From: Streptomyces luteolus
GTDB lineage: Bacteria > Actinomycetota > Actinomycetes > Streptomycetales > Streptomycetaceae
Reading direction: 5' to 3'
NCBI RefSeq assembly: GCF_029968015.1
Contig: NZ_JASCIS010000023.1
Span: forward strand, 62,001-126,000
DNA length: 64,000 nt
In this document: positions 42,798-51,756 of the stretch, piece after piece
Layout: every line of letters begins with the position of its first letter
Numbering within the stretch: the first letter of the stretch is position 1
Program-made: the position numbers and the translations under genes
Notes under the pieces: generated by a model
Told to the model about the DNA's origin: nothing
The model's database searches: none
Seen by the model: the letters and a program-made list of their open reading frames with translations, nothing else

Positions 42798-44534
42798 ATG
42801 GGATCCACGACCGGCATGAGCGACAACGCCGATACGACCGGCCCCACGGACGGGACGGGCCCCTCCGAGCCCCCCGCAGGGGCGGTCCCCGCAGGGGCGG
42901 CCCCCGCAGCGACCGCCCCTGCCGAGCCGACTGCTGCCGAGCCGACCGCTGCCGAGCTGGCCCTTGCCGAGCCGACGGCTGCCAAGCTGGCCCTTGCCGA
43001 GCCGACCCCTGCCAAGCTGGCCCTTGCCGAGCCGACTGCTGCCGAGCCGACCCCTGCCAAGCCTGCCCACGCCAGGCCCACCCCCGCCGAGCCGATCCCT
43101 GCCAGCCCCACCCCCGCCGAGCCGACGGCTGCCAAGCTGGCCCTTGCCGAGCCGACCCCTGCCAAGCCTGCCCACGCGAGGCCCACCCCCGCCGAGCCGA
43201 CCGCTGCCGAGCCGATCCCAGCCAGGCCCACCCCCGCCAGGCCCACCCCCGCCAGGCCCACCCCCGCGAGGCCCACCCCCGCCGAGCCTGTCCGCGACCA
43301 GCCTGTTCGCGACCAGCCCCCGCGGCCGCACCGGGCGGGCGGGAGCCCCGGGCCCACCGCGGGGCCCACCCGCACTCCCCGCCTGATCCAGACCGAGGCG
43401 ACCACCGAGATCCCCCTCCACCTCCTCTTCCGCGACGACTCGCCCTCGCCCTCCGTGCCCCTGCCGCCCACCGTCGTCGGCCGCAGGCGGGGTACCGGCG
43501 AGCAGCCGCGGGCGGGCGCGGGTGCGGGCGCGGGTGCGGGGCGGCCGGTGTTCGGGCCCTCGCCCGCGCGGGCTGCGGTGCCGACGCGGGTGGTGGTGCC
43601 GGTCGAGGTCACCGAGTGGCGCGGGCGGTCGTGGGCGGGCGCCGCCGCGGTTGCCGCCGGGTTCACCGGTCTCGCCGGATGTGTGGCGCGCGGCTGGTGG
43701 GCGGGGGTGCTGCCGGCGTTCGCGGTGCGGCTCGCCCGGCTGCCGGAGCAGCTCGGCGCGGGGCTCGGGCCCGCGCAGTGGGCGGTGCTCGCCGGGTCGG
43801 GCGCGCTGTCGCTGTTCGCGTTCGGCGGGCTTGGGCGGGGGCGGGTCGGCCGGGCGTGGGTGCTGTCGCTGTTCGGGCGCTACCGGGGGAGTGTGCGGCG
43901 TACCGGCCTGGTGTGGATCAACCCGCTGTTGAAGCGGCGCCGGGTCGACGTACGGCTGCGGCACTGGCGCAGCGAGCCGCTGCCCGGCGTGGACGCGCAC
44001 GGGGTGGCGCTGCGCGTGGAACTGCTCGTCGGCTGGCGGATCAAGGACACGGCGCGGGCGGCGCTCGGCGTCGACGATCACGTGACCCATCTGCGCGAGT
44101 GCGTGGAGGCCGCGCTCGCCGGGGTCCTCTCGCAGCTGCCGGTGGACGCGCCCGCGAGCGGTATGGGCGGGGCGACGCTGCGCAACGCGGAGGCCGTCGG
44201 CGACGCGCTCACCCGGCGGGTGGCCGCGGACGCGGAGGCGGCCGGCATCGAGGTGTTCGCGGTCCGGCCGACGCGGATCGACTACGCGCCCGAGGTGGCC
44301 GAGTCGGTACGCCGCCGCCGGCTCGCCGCCCTGGAGGCCCGGGACCGGGACACGGCGCTGACGCAGCTCGTCGACTCGGTGGAGGACACGGTCACCCGGC
44401 TCACCGTGCGCGGCCTGGTCGAGCTGGACGACGGCGAACGCAAGGCGCTCGTGAAGGATCTGACGATGGCGTTCTGCACCCAGGCAGGGGTAGGGGCTGG
44501 TGCAGGGGCGGGTGCGGGCCAGACCGGGGGGTGA
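42798..44534 (+). CDS. SPFH/Band 7 domain protein with long Ala-Pro repeat N-terminus
   Basis: A 578 aa protein. Residues about 40-165 are a repetitive Ala/Pro/Glu/Thr stretch (AEPTAAELAL, AEPTPAKLAL, ARPTPAEP). Two hydrophobic spans follow near residues 275-345 (AAAVAAGFTGLAGCV; WAVLAGSGALSLFAFGGL). The C-terminal half is an SPFH domain: VWINPLLKRRRVDVRLRHW, GVALRVELLVGWRIKDTARA and a long helical VAESVRRRRLAALEARDRDT region, as in stomatin/flotillin-like scaffold proteins. The repeat is not part of the family and is probably a flexible cytoplasmic spacer. Confidence 0.85.
   Translation: MGSTTGMSDNADTTGPTDGTGPSEPPAGAVPAGAAPAATAPAEPTAAEPTAAELALAEPTAAKLALAEPTPAKLALAEPTAAEPTPAKPAHARPTPAEPIPASPTPAEPTAAKLALAEPTPAKPAHARPTPAEPTAAEPIPARPTPARPTPARPTPARPTPAEPVRDQPVRDQPPRPHRAGGSPGPTAGPTRTPRLIQTEATTEIPLHLLFRDDSPSPSVPLPPTVVGRRRGTGEQPRAGAGAGAGAGRPVFGPSPARAAVPTRVVVPVEVTEWRGRSWAGAAAVAAGFTGLAGCVARGWWAGVLPAFAVRLARLPEQLGAGLGPAQWAVLAGSGALSLFAFGGLGRGRVGRAWVLSLFGRYRGSVRRTGLVWINPLLKRRRVDVRLRHWRSEPLPGVDAHGVALRVELLVGWRIKDTARAALGVDDHVTHLRECVEAALAGVLSQLPVDAPASGMGGATLRNAEAVGDALTRRVAADAEAAGIEVFAVRPTRIDYAPEVAESVRRRRLAALEARDRDTALTQLVDSVEDTVTRLTVRGLVELDDGERKALVKDLTMAFCTQAGVGAGAGAGAGQTGG
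42924..43293 (+). repeat. Degenerate 15-bp-based coding repeat in the SPFH gene
   Basis: Units such as GCCGAGCCGACCGCT, GCCAAGCTGGCCCTT and GCCAGGCCCACCCCC alternate throughout this stretch, giving the AEPTA/AKLAL/ARPTP pattern. Longer blocks are themselves duplicated (for example GCTGGCCCTTGCCGAGCCGA occurs several times). Confidence 0.85.
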
Positions 44535-44624
44535 GCCCTCCGGGGCAGGTGCCTCCGTTCCGTTGTCCGGAATCCGCCCCTCATTGGTATGGACATGTTC
44601 AACTGCCGACCATAATCTGTGACT

Positions 44625-44635
44625 TGGTCTAGACC
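44625..44635. promoter_or_regulatory. DasR-type operator (TGGTCTAGACC)
   Basis: A perfect GGTCTAGACC palindrome preceded by T lies 62 bp upstream of the LPMO start codon. It matches the core of the DasR-responsive element consensus (TGGTCTAGACCA), lacking only the final A. DasR is the GntR-family repressor of the Streptomyces chitin/GlcNAc regulon, so the LPMO gene is probably under its control. Confidence 0.8.
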
Positions 44636-44696
44636 GCAGCACTGCGCACGGCTCGTAGAACTTCCCCTCGTTCTCCAGGAGCACAGGAGCAGCAGC

Positions 44697-45296
44697 ATGC
44701 GAAAACGGATGTACGCGGCAGCGGTGGGCATCGCCACCGTGGGCGCCTTCACCTTCTCCACAGGTGGCGCCAGCGGCCACGGCTACACCGACTCCCCGAT
44801 CAGCCGGCAGAAGGTCTGCGCCAACGGGACCGTCACCGGCTGCGGTCCCATCCAGTACGAGCCGCAGAGCGTCGAGGGTCCCAAGGGATTCCCGGCCGCG
44901 GGGCCCGCCGACGGCAAGATCTGCTCGGCGGGGCTCGGGCAGTTCGACTCGCTCAACTCGCCGACCAAGCCCGGCGGTGGCGCCTGGCCGACCACCAAGG
45001 TGACGAGCGGGGGCAGCCAGAGCTTCCGCTGGCAGTTCACCGCCCGGCACTCCACGACCGACTTCAAGTACTACATCACCAAGAACGGCTGGGACGACAG
45101 CAAGCCGCTGACCAGGGCCGCTCTGGAATCGGCGCCGTTCTTCACGGTCCCGTACAACAACCAGCAGCCGCCCGCCACGCTCGAACACACCGGGCAGCTC
45201 CCCGGCGGTAAGTCGGGGCACCACATCATCCTGTCCGTCTGGACGATCGCCGACACGGGCAACGCCTTCTACGCCTGCTCGGACGTCACGTTCTGA
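44697..45296 (+). CDS. AA10 lytic polysaccharide monooxygenase (chitin-binding type)
   Basis: A 199 aa secreted copper enzyme that oxidatively cleaves crystalline polysaccharide. The signal peptide is residues 1-27; the mature protein begins with His28 (SG-HGYTDSP), the obligatory first ligand of the histidine brace, with the second ligand His118 (TARHSTTDFKYY) and the C-terminal NAFYACSDVTF with the axial Phe. Its position near cslA-glxA recalls the Streptomyces LPMO proposed to open the wall for the tip glucan; chitin or peptidoglycan-associated glucan are both possible substrates. A strong DasR-type site precedes it. Confidence 0.94.
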   Translation: MRKRMYAAAVGIATVGAFTFSTGGASGHGYTDSPISRQKVCANGTVTGCGPIQYEPQSVEGPKGFPAAGPADGKICSAGLGQFDSLNSPTKPGGGAWPTTKVTSGGSQSFRWQFTARHSTTDFKYYITKNGWDDSKPLTRAALESAPFFTVPYNNQQPPATLEHTGQLPGGKSGHHIILSVWTIADTGNAFYACSDVTF

Positions 45297-45357
45297 CGCC
45301 TTACCGCGCCGGGCCCTTCCCCTGGGGTGTCTCCCCCTCGGCCCGGATGTCCGTACC

Positions 45358-45394
45358 CTGCGCGCGCCGCACCCCCATGACGCGGCGCGCGCAG
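45358..45394. terminator. 13-bp-arm hairpin after the LPMO gene
   Basis: CTGCGCGCGCCGC (45358-45370) is perfectly complementary to 45382-45394, with an 11-nt loop, 62 bp after the LPMO stop. Confidence 0.75.
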
Positions 45395-45449
45395 GCGGGA
45401 CCGTAATGCCTCTCCTCTTCTGACGGTCAGTCAATTATGGTGCGGCGCC

Positions 45450-47120
45450 ATGGGGATGACCGGTGCCAGGACCGTTTCCGAGCTCGTGCGGGCGCAGTGG
45501 GACGACCACCGTCCCGGGCTCCGCTGCGAGGACCGCGTACTCACACACCACCAGCTCGCCGCCGGGGCGGCCGCGCGGGCCGCGCTGCTCGTGGACCTGC
45601 TGCCGCCCGAGGCCGAGCCGCATGTGGGTGTACTGCTCGACAACACCCCCGAGTACCCGCTGTGGTTGAGCGCCGCCGCGCTATCGGGCGCGGCCGTCGC
45701 CGGGATCAACCCGACGCGGCGCGGCGCCGAACTCGCCCGCGACATCCTGCACACCGAGTGCCGCGTCCTGCTCACCGAGCGGACCCATCTGCCCCTCCTC
45801 GACGGCCTCGAACTGCCCGGCGTACGCGTCCTCGTGACGGATTCCGAGGAGTACGAGCAGCTGCTCGCGCCCTATGCCGACGCCGCCCCCGGCGACGCCG
45901 TGCTCGCCCCGCCGGACCCCGCGCGCCGCATGCTGCTCTACTTCACGTCCGGCTCCACCGGCGCACCCAAGGCCGCGATCTGCACCCAGGGCCGGCTCGC
46001 CGCCGCCGGGCGTTCCCTGGCCGGGCAGTTCGACGTGGGCCGGGACGACGTGCACTACATCTGCATGCCGATGTTCCACGGCAACGCGGTGATCGCCGAC
46101 TGGTCCCCGGCCCTCGCGGCGGGCGCCTCGGTCGCCCTGCGCCGCAGGTTCTCGGCCTCCGCCTTCCTGGACGACGTACGGGCATACGGGGCCACGTACT
46201 TCACGTATGTCGGCCGGGCCGTGCAGTACCTCCTGGCCACCCCCGAGCGGCCGGACGACCGGGACAATCCGCTGCGCCTCGGGTTCGGCACGGAGGCGGG
46301 CGCGGTGGACGCGGCCCGGTTCGCCGAGCGGTTCGGGGTGCGCCTGGTGGAGGGCTACGGCTCCTCCGAGGGCGGGGCCGCGATCCAGCGCGCCCCGGGC
46401 ACCCCGCCGGGCGCGATCGGCCGCGCGGCTGAGGGCGACGACCTGGCGGTGGTCGACCCGCGGTCCGGCGAGGAGTGCCCGGCGGCGCGCTTCGACGGGG
46501 CGGGACGGCTGCTCAACGGGGCCGCTGCGATAGGGGAGTTGGTCAACCGGGGCCGCAGCCCGTTCGAGGGGTACTGGCGCAATCCGGCGGCCTACGCGGA
46601 CCGGGTGCGCGGGGGCTGGTACTGGACCGGGGACCTGTTCTTCCGGGACGTCGAGGGCTTCCTGTACTTCGCGGGGCGGCAGGACGACCGGCTGCGCGTC
46701 GACAGCGAGAACCTCGCCGCCGCCATGATCGAGAACATCCTCGCCCGGTACGAACGGGCTGCGGCGGTCGCGGTCTACGCGGTGCCCGATCCGGTGGCCG
46801 GCGACCAGGTGATGGCGACGCTCGCCCTCGACGGCGGCCCCTTCGACCCGGACGACTTCGCCGGGTTCCTTGCGGCCCAGGCCGACCTGGGCCCGAAGAT
46901 GCTGCCCCGCTTCGTCCGCACGGTGCGGCGCATGCCGGTGACGGCGACGAACAAGGTGCACCGGGTGGCGCTGCGCCGCGCGGGCTTCCGCTGCCCGGAC
47001 CCGGTGTGGTGGCGCCCGGACACGGAGGTGTCGTACGAGCCGCTGACGCCGGCGGCCGAGTCCGCCCTCCTGGAGCGCTACCGGGAGCAGGGGCGGGAGG
47101 GGCTCCTCGACCTTTCGTGA
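45450..47120 (+). CDS. AMP-dependent acyl-CoA synthetase (FadD-like)
   Basis: A 556 aa ANL-superfamily enzyme. The P-loop-like AMP-binding motif is LYFTSGSTGAPKAA; the A5 region reads VEGYGSSEGG; the A7/A8 region is YWTGDLFFRDVEGFLYFAGRQDDRLRVDSENL, with the hinge just after Arg; the C-terminal catalytic Lys is in VTATNKVHR. It probably activates a carboxylic or fatty acid as CoA thioester. The substrate is not evident. It is followed by a tRNA-Lys cluster on the other strand. Confidence 0.9.
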   Translation: MGMTGARTVSELVRAQWDDHRPGLRCEDRVLTHHQLAAGAAARAALLVDLLPPEAEPHVGVLLDNTPEYPLWLSAAALSGAAVAGINPTRRGAELARDILHTECRVLLTERTHLPLLDGLELPGVRVLVTDSEEYEQLLAPYADAAPGDAVLAPPDPARRMLLYFTSGSTGAPKAAICTQGRLAAAGRSLAGQFDVGRDDVHYICMPMFHGNAVIADWSPALAAGASVALRRRFSASAFLDDVRAYGATYFTYVGRAVQYLLATPERPDDRDNPLRLGFGTEAGAVDAARFAERFGVRLVEGYGSSEGGAAIQRAPGTPPGAIGRAAEGDDLAVVDPRSGEECPAARFDGAGRLLNGAAAIGELVNRGRSPFEGYWRNPAAYADRVRGGWYWTGDLFFRDVEGFLYFAGRQDDRLRVDSENLAAAMIENILARYERAAAVAVYAVPDPVAGDQVMATLALDGGPFDPDDFAGFLAAQADLGPKMLPRFVRTVRRMPVTATNKVHRVALRRAGFRCPDPVWWRPDTEVSYEPLTPAAESALLERYREQGREGLLDLS

Positions 47121-47180
47121 GGGCGGTCACACCTGGCGCTTGAGGGGGTGTGGGTGGCGATGCCCCCGCCAACGACAACG

Positions 47181-47256
47181 TGCGCCGCCAGGGACTCGAA
47201 CCCCGGACCCGCTGATGCTGCGTTCATCCGGGGGGTAACCCCCGGACCCCCAGCCG
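47181..47256 (-). pseudogene. tRNA-like element B: tRNA-Lys 3' half with unrelated 5' half
   Basis: Identical over 76 nt to element A at 41471. The plus-strand flank before it (CGCCAACGACAACG) is shared with element C, but not with A. Confidence 0.75.
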
Positions 47257-47290
47257 TCCGCCGGGTGCCGCGAGATCCCGGGGTATGACG

Positions 47291-47317
47291 AAGGCCCTCC
47301 GCCGGAGCGAAGGGCCT
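47291..47317 (-). terminator. tRNA-Lys terminator B
   Basis: AAGGCCCTCCGCCGGAGCGA followed by AGGGCCT: a stem like that of copy A, located 10 nt downstream of the tRNA. Confidence 0.75.
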
Positions 47318-47327
47318 CGTCTGTCGG

Positions 47328-47401
47328 TGCGCCGCCAGGGACTCGAACCCCGGACCCGCTGATTAAGAGTCAGCTGCTCTAACCAACTGAGCTAGCGGCG
47401 C
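47328..47401 (-). tRNA. tRNA-Lys (anticodon CTT), copy B
   Basis: Identical to copy A over all 74 nt, with the same cloverleaf and anticodon loop CTCTTAA. Confidence 0.97.
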
Positions 47402-47461
47402 CTGCTGACTCGTAAATAATACCCGGCGCCGAAGGGTGCTTCGGACCACCCGCCGGGGCGG

Positions 47462-48220
47462 TCAGATGGCGAGCGAGAGCAGCACCGGCGCCGCGCTGCG
47501 GTTCAGGGACTCGGCCGCGGCGCGCAGGCGGTGGGCGCTCTCGATCGGCATGGACAGGGCCAGACAGCCGACCGAGGCGCCCGCGGTGATCGGGACGGCC
47601 GCGCAGACCGTGCCCACCGCGTACTCCTGGAGGTCGACGATCGGGACCGTGGGCGGCTGGGAGTCCAGTCTGCTGAAGAGCAGCCGCTCGTTGGTGATCG
47701 TCTTCGAGGTGAGGCGGGCCGGCTTGTGGCGGGAGAGGTGGTCCCGGCGGCCGTTGATGTCCAGCTGGGTGAGCAGGCTCTTGCCGACGGCGCTGGCGTG
47801 CGCGGCGGAGCGGAAGTCCACCCACTCGTTGACCGCGGGGGCGTCGGGGCCCGCGGCGTACTGCGTGATCTTCACTTCGCCGTCGATGTACCGGCTGATG
47901 TAGACGGCGGCGCCGACCGTGTCGCGCAGGCGGTCCAGGGTGGTCTGGAGCTGGTTCTTGATCGCGTCGTCGTGCGCGACCGTGGAGCCGAGCTTCGTGA
48001 ACGCGTCGCCCGTGGTGTACGCGCCGTCGCTGACCTGGCGGACGTACCCCTCGCGGCGCAGCATCAGGAGCAGTGCGGAGAGCGCCCTGGGCGGGAGGCC
48101 CGTCAGGCGTGCGATCTCCACGTCGGTGACGCCGGCGGGGTGCCGGGACACGGTTTCGAGCACACGCAGGGCGTGCTGCACCGAGTGGTACGGCGCGGTC
48201 GACTCTGGCTTCAGCGCCAC
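47462..48220 (-). CDS. IclR family transcriptional regulator
   Basis: A 252 aa regulator. The N-terminal wHTH is HSVQHALRVLETVSRHPAGV, then LTGLPPRALSALLLML; the C-terminal effector domain includes VYISRYIDGEV and VGKSLLTQLDINGR. I chose GTG 48220 because AGGGGG lies 5 nt upstream; ATG 48235 and longer options lack this. It sits downstream of, and on the same strand as, the ehu-like operon, and is probably its regulator. Confidence 0.9.
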   Translation of the reverse strand: MALKPESTAPYHSVQHALRVLETVSRHPAGVTDVEIARLTGLPPRALSALLLMLRREGYVRQVSDGAYTTGDAFTKLGSTVAHDDAIKNQLQTTLDRLRDTVGAAVYISRYIDGEVKITQYAAGPDAPAVNEWVDFRSAAHASAVGKSLLTQLDINGRRDHLSRHKPARLTSKTITNERLLFSRLDSQPPTVPIVDLQEYAVGTVCAAVPITAGASVGCLALSMPIESAHRLRAAAESLNRSAAPVLLSLAI

Positions 48221-48363
48221 GGTATCCCCCTGCATGGACCGGTTCCGGACAGCTGGGCTCCGTACCACGATAGCCGCCAAGGGCCGTCTGCGGAGGGGCT
48301 GTTGGCAACTTTCATGGCGTGATCCAGCCCCTGTACGGCGCCACAAGCAGGAACGCGCCACAA

Positions 48364-48375
48364 TGGCATATGCCA
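48364..48375. promoter_or_regulatory. 12-bp perfect palindrome upstream of the IclR gene
   Basis: TGGCATATGCCA is perfectly self-complementary and lies 144 bp upstream of the chosen IclR start, next to the ehu terminator. It could be an autoregulatory operator; evidence is position only. Confidence 0.35.
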
Positions 48376-48399
48376 AGGTCAATGCCGTGATCCAAAAGC

Positions 48400-48443
48400 G
48401 CCGAAGGGCCCCGCCGGACGCACGGTCGGCGGGGCCCTTCGGC
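48400..48443 (-). terminator. Intrinsic terminator of the ehu-like operon
   Basis: Arms of 17 nt (48400-48416 and 48427-48443, GCCGAAGGGCCCCGCCG type) are perfectly complementary around a 10-nt loop. In the minus direction the hairpin is followed by GCTTTTGGATC, giving a short T-tract, so it is a good Rho-independent terminator. Confidence 0.9.
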
Positions 48444-48459
48444 AGGGGATACGCGGGTA

Positions 48460-49285
<826 letters not shown>

Positions 49286-49296
<11 letters not shown>

Positions 49297-49936
49297 GGCG
49301 ACGCTCCAGGGCTCGGAGAAGAAGGGAGGCCGGGTAGGCGATGACGATGAAGGCGATACCGACGACGACCAGCGGTTCGACCATCTGGAAGGTGATCGAG
49401 CCGAACTGCCGTGCCTCGCCGAGCATTTCCAGTACGCCGATCGTGGCGATCAGCGGCGAGTCCTTCAGCATCGCGACGACGTAGTTGCCGAGTGCCGGGA
49501 CGACGCGGCGGATGGCCTGCGGCAGGATCACCGCGATCCAGGTGCGCGAGCGCGGCAGGCTGAGCGCGGTGGCGGCCTCCCACTGGCCCACCGGAACACC
49601 GTCTATGCCGGCGCGGTACACCTCGGCGGTGTACGTCGAGTAGTGCAGGCCGAGGCCGATGACACCGGTGGTGAGCGCCGAGAAGGTGATGCCCCACTCG
49701 GGCAGCACGTAGTACAGGAAGAACAGCTGCACGAGCAGCGGGGTGTTGCGGATGAACTCGGTGATCGCGGTCACCGGCCAGCTCACCACCTTGAGCGGCG
49801 AGCGCTGGGCCATCGCCCAGACCAGACCCAGGGCGAACGCGACGATCACACTGAGCGCCAACGCCTGGAGCGTGACGATGACGCCGTCCCAGAAGAACGG
49901 CATGAACTCACTTACTGCGGACCAATCCCACTGCAT
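49286..49936 (-). CDS. ehuD: Ectoine-type ABC importer permease (EhuD-like)
   Basis: A 216 aa HisM/GlnP-type permease with about five spans and the coupling loop LPRSRTWIAVILPQAIRRVV. ATG 49936 touches the ehuC stop (TGATG), so the genes are coupled. It forms the channel with EhuC. Confidence 0.87.
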
Positions 49937-50676
49937 CAGGCACCACCCGATCCGGCACTGGCCCCGCTGGCCGCCACGTCGTTCGTCTGTCGGAGGGAGA
50001 ACTTGCGCCGCTTGGGCGGGGCCTGCCCGATCCCCGCCTTCGCCTGCCGTTCGAGGACCCGCATGCCGCGGGTCAGGACGAAGGCGAGCACGAAGTACAT
50101 CACCAGGACGACGGTGTAGACCGGAGCGCTCTGGCCGGTGGCGTTACGTACGAGCTGCGCGCCGAAGCTGATGTCGCCGACACCCAGGATCGAGACCAGG
50201 GCGGTGCCCTTGAGCAGCTCGATCAGCAGGTTGTTCAGCGGCGGGATCATCTCGGGCCAGGCCTGCGGAAGGATGATCTTCCGCAGCGACTGCGCGGGCG
50301 TGAAGCTCAGTGCGATCCCCGCCTCGCGCTGAGCGGGCGACACCGCGGCCACGGCACCGCGGACGATCTCGGAGCCGTACGCCCCGTAGGTGAGGCCCAT
50401 CGCGAGCACCGCGGCCCACATGGGGACGAGCTGCCAGCCGAAGCCGATCGGCAGCGCGAAGAACACCAGGAACATGAAGACGAGCGCGGACGTGCCGCGG
50501 AAGATCTCGAAGTACGCGCCCGAGAGGAAGCGCACGATCCACAGCCGGTGGGTGCGGGCCAGACCGATGACGAGGGCCACCACGCCGCCGAGCGCCGCGC
50601 TGTAGACCGTCAGCTGGACCGTGACCCACAGTCCCTTGATGAGGAGCTCCCAGAGCCCAGGAGTGATATCGCTCAT
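49936..50676 (-). CDS. ehuC: Ectoine-type ABC importer permease (EhuC-like)
   Basis: A 246 aa HisQ/GlnP-type permease, with spans and the coupling segment AGIALSFTPAQSLRKIILPQ. Its ATG at 50676 overlaps the ehuB stop by 4 bp (ATGA). The C-terminal 35 residues are a polar extension (APPKRRKFSLRQ) not usual in the family. Confidence 0.87.
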   Translation of the reverse strand: MSDITPGLWELLIKGLWVTVQLTVYSAALGGVVALVIGLARTHRLWIVRFLSGAYFEIFRGTSALVFMFLVFFALPIGFGWQLVPMWAAVLAMGLTYGAYGSEIVRGAVAAVSPAQREAGIALSFTPAQSLRKIILPQAWPEMIPPLNNLLIELLKGTALVSILGVGDISFGAQLVRNATGQSAPVYTVVLVMYFVLAFVLTRGMRVLERQAKAGIGQAPPKRRKFSLRQTNDVAASGASAGSGGA

Positions 50677-51599
50677 GGCTTGCACTTCTCCTCGGCACGG
50701 ATGGTGGTCATCTGGTCCTTGGTGAAGCCGAACGGCCGCATGATCTCCAGGAGTTCACCGCTGCGCTTCAGTTTGTGCAGCTCACGGTTGAACGCGTCCC
50801 GCAGAGTCGTCTCCGGGCTGCGGAAGGCGAAGCCGCCGACATCGGTGACGGGCTTCCCGTCGACGTACGGCTGGACCTCCTTGGTCGCCTCGACCTCGGG
50901 GGTGTTCGCCTGCTCGACGACGTTGCGCACAGTCACCGCGGTGCCCACGAACACGTCGATACGGCCCTGCTTCACGGCCAGCAGACCGGCGAGCTGGTCG
51001 GGGTAGGTGCCGACCTCCTTCACACCGGCCTCCTTCGCGTACTCGATCTCCGCGTACCCGACGCCGGTCGCCATCTTGGCGCCCGTCCGCGCGATGTCCT
51101 TGTACGTGCGCAGGCCCTTCGGGTTGCCCTTGCGCACGATGAACGCGTCCTTCATCTGGTACTCGGGGTCGGCGAAGATGACCTGCTCGCAGCGTTCGGG
51201 GTTGATGTACATCCCGGCCGCGACCACATCGAACTGCAGCGAGTTGAGCCCGGTGATCAGCGAACCGAACTCGATGGGGAACGGCTCAACCTTGTCGACG
51301 CCGAGCTCCTTGAAGATGCGCTTCGCGATCGCGGGCGAGGAGCCGGTCATCTTGCCGTCGCTACCGATGTAGCTGTACGGCTGCTCGCCCGCGAGCCCGA
51401 GACGCACGGTCCCCTTCGCTCGCAACTGCTCCAGTAGGTGCCCTCCGTCACCGGTGTCCGCGGTGGCCACACGGCTGCATCCGGTGGCCGCGCCGACGGC
51501 GCCCACCGCACCCAGCGCTGCCGCTCCTGTGAACAGTGAGCGACGGCGGAGCCCGCTTGTCCTTGTGCTTCCTGAGTTGTTCCCCTGTGGTGGAGCCAT
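50673..51599 (-). CDS. ehuB: Ectoine-type substrate-binding lipoprotein (EhuB-like)
   Basis: A 308 aa SBP_bac_3 binding protein. The signal has a twin-arginine-like LRRRSLF and a lipobox ATGC, so it may be a Tat-exported lipoprotein. The mature fold shows RLGLAGEQPYSYIGSDGKM, FDVVAAGMYINPERCE and GRIDVFVGTAVTVRN. EhuB family assignment is by overall pattern; the ligand could be ectoine, hydroxyectoine or another zwitterion or amino acid. Confidence 0.82.
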   Translation of the reverse strand: MAPPQGNNSGSTRTSGLRRRSLFTGAAALGAVGAVGAATGCSRVATADTGDGGHLLEQLRAKGTVRLGLAGEQPYSYIGSDGKMTGSSPAIAKRIFKELGVDKVEPFPIEFGSLITGLNSLQFDVVAAGMYINPERCEQVIFADPEYQMKDAFIVRKGNPKGLRTYKDIARTGAKMATGVGYAEIEYAKEAGVKEVGTYPDQLAGLLAVKQGRIDVFVGTAVTVRNVVEQANTPEVEATKEVQPYVDGKPVTDVGGFAFRSPETTLRDAFNRELHKLKRSGELLEIMRPFGFTKDQMTTIRAEEKCKP

Positions 51600-51756
51600 G
51601 GGCGCGCGGCTACCCGACTGGAGAGAAGATATGCCGATCGTTTTCAGTCCTTGACCTGGACGGACTGCTTCCGTTGCGCTGGTCGGCCGAGTGGCTCTGC
51701 TCCGTCCGTGTTGCCCGGACTCCGGCCGTTCTCACGCAGGTCCGGGACGTGGGCGG

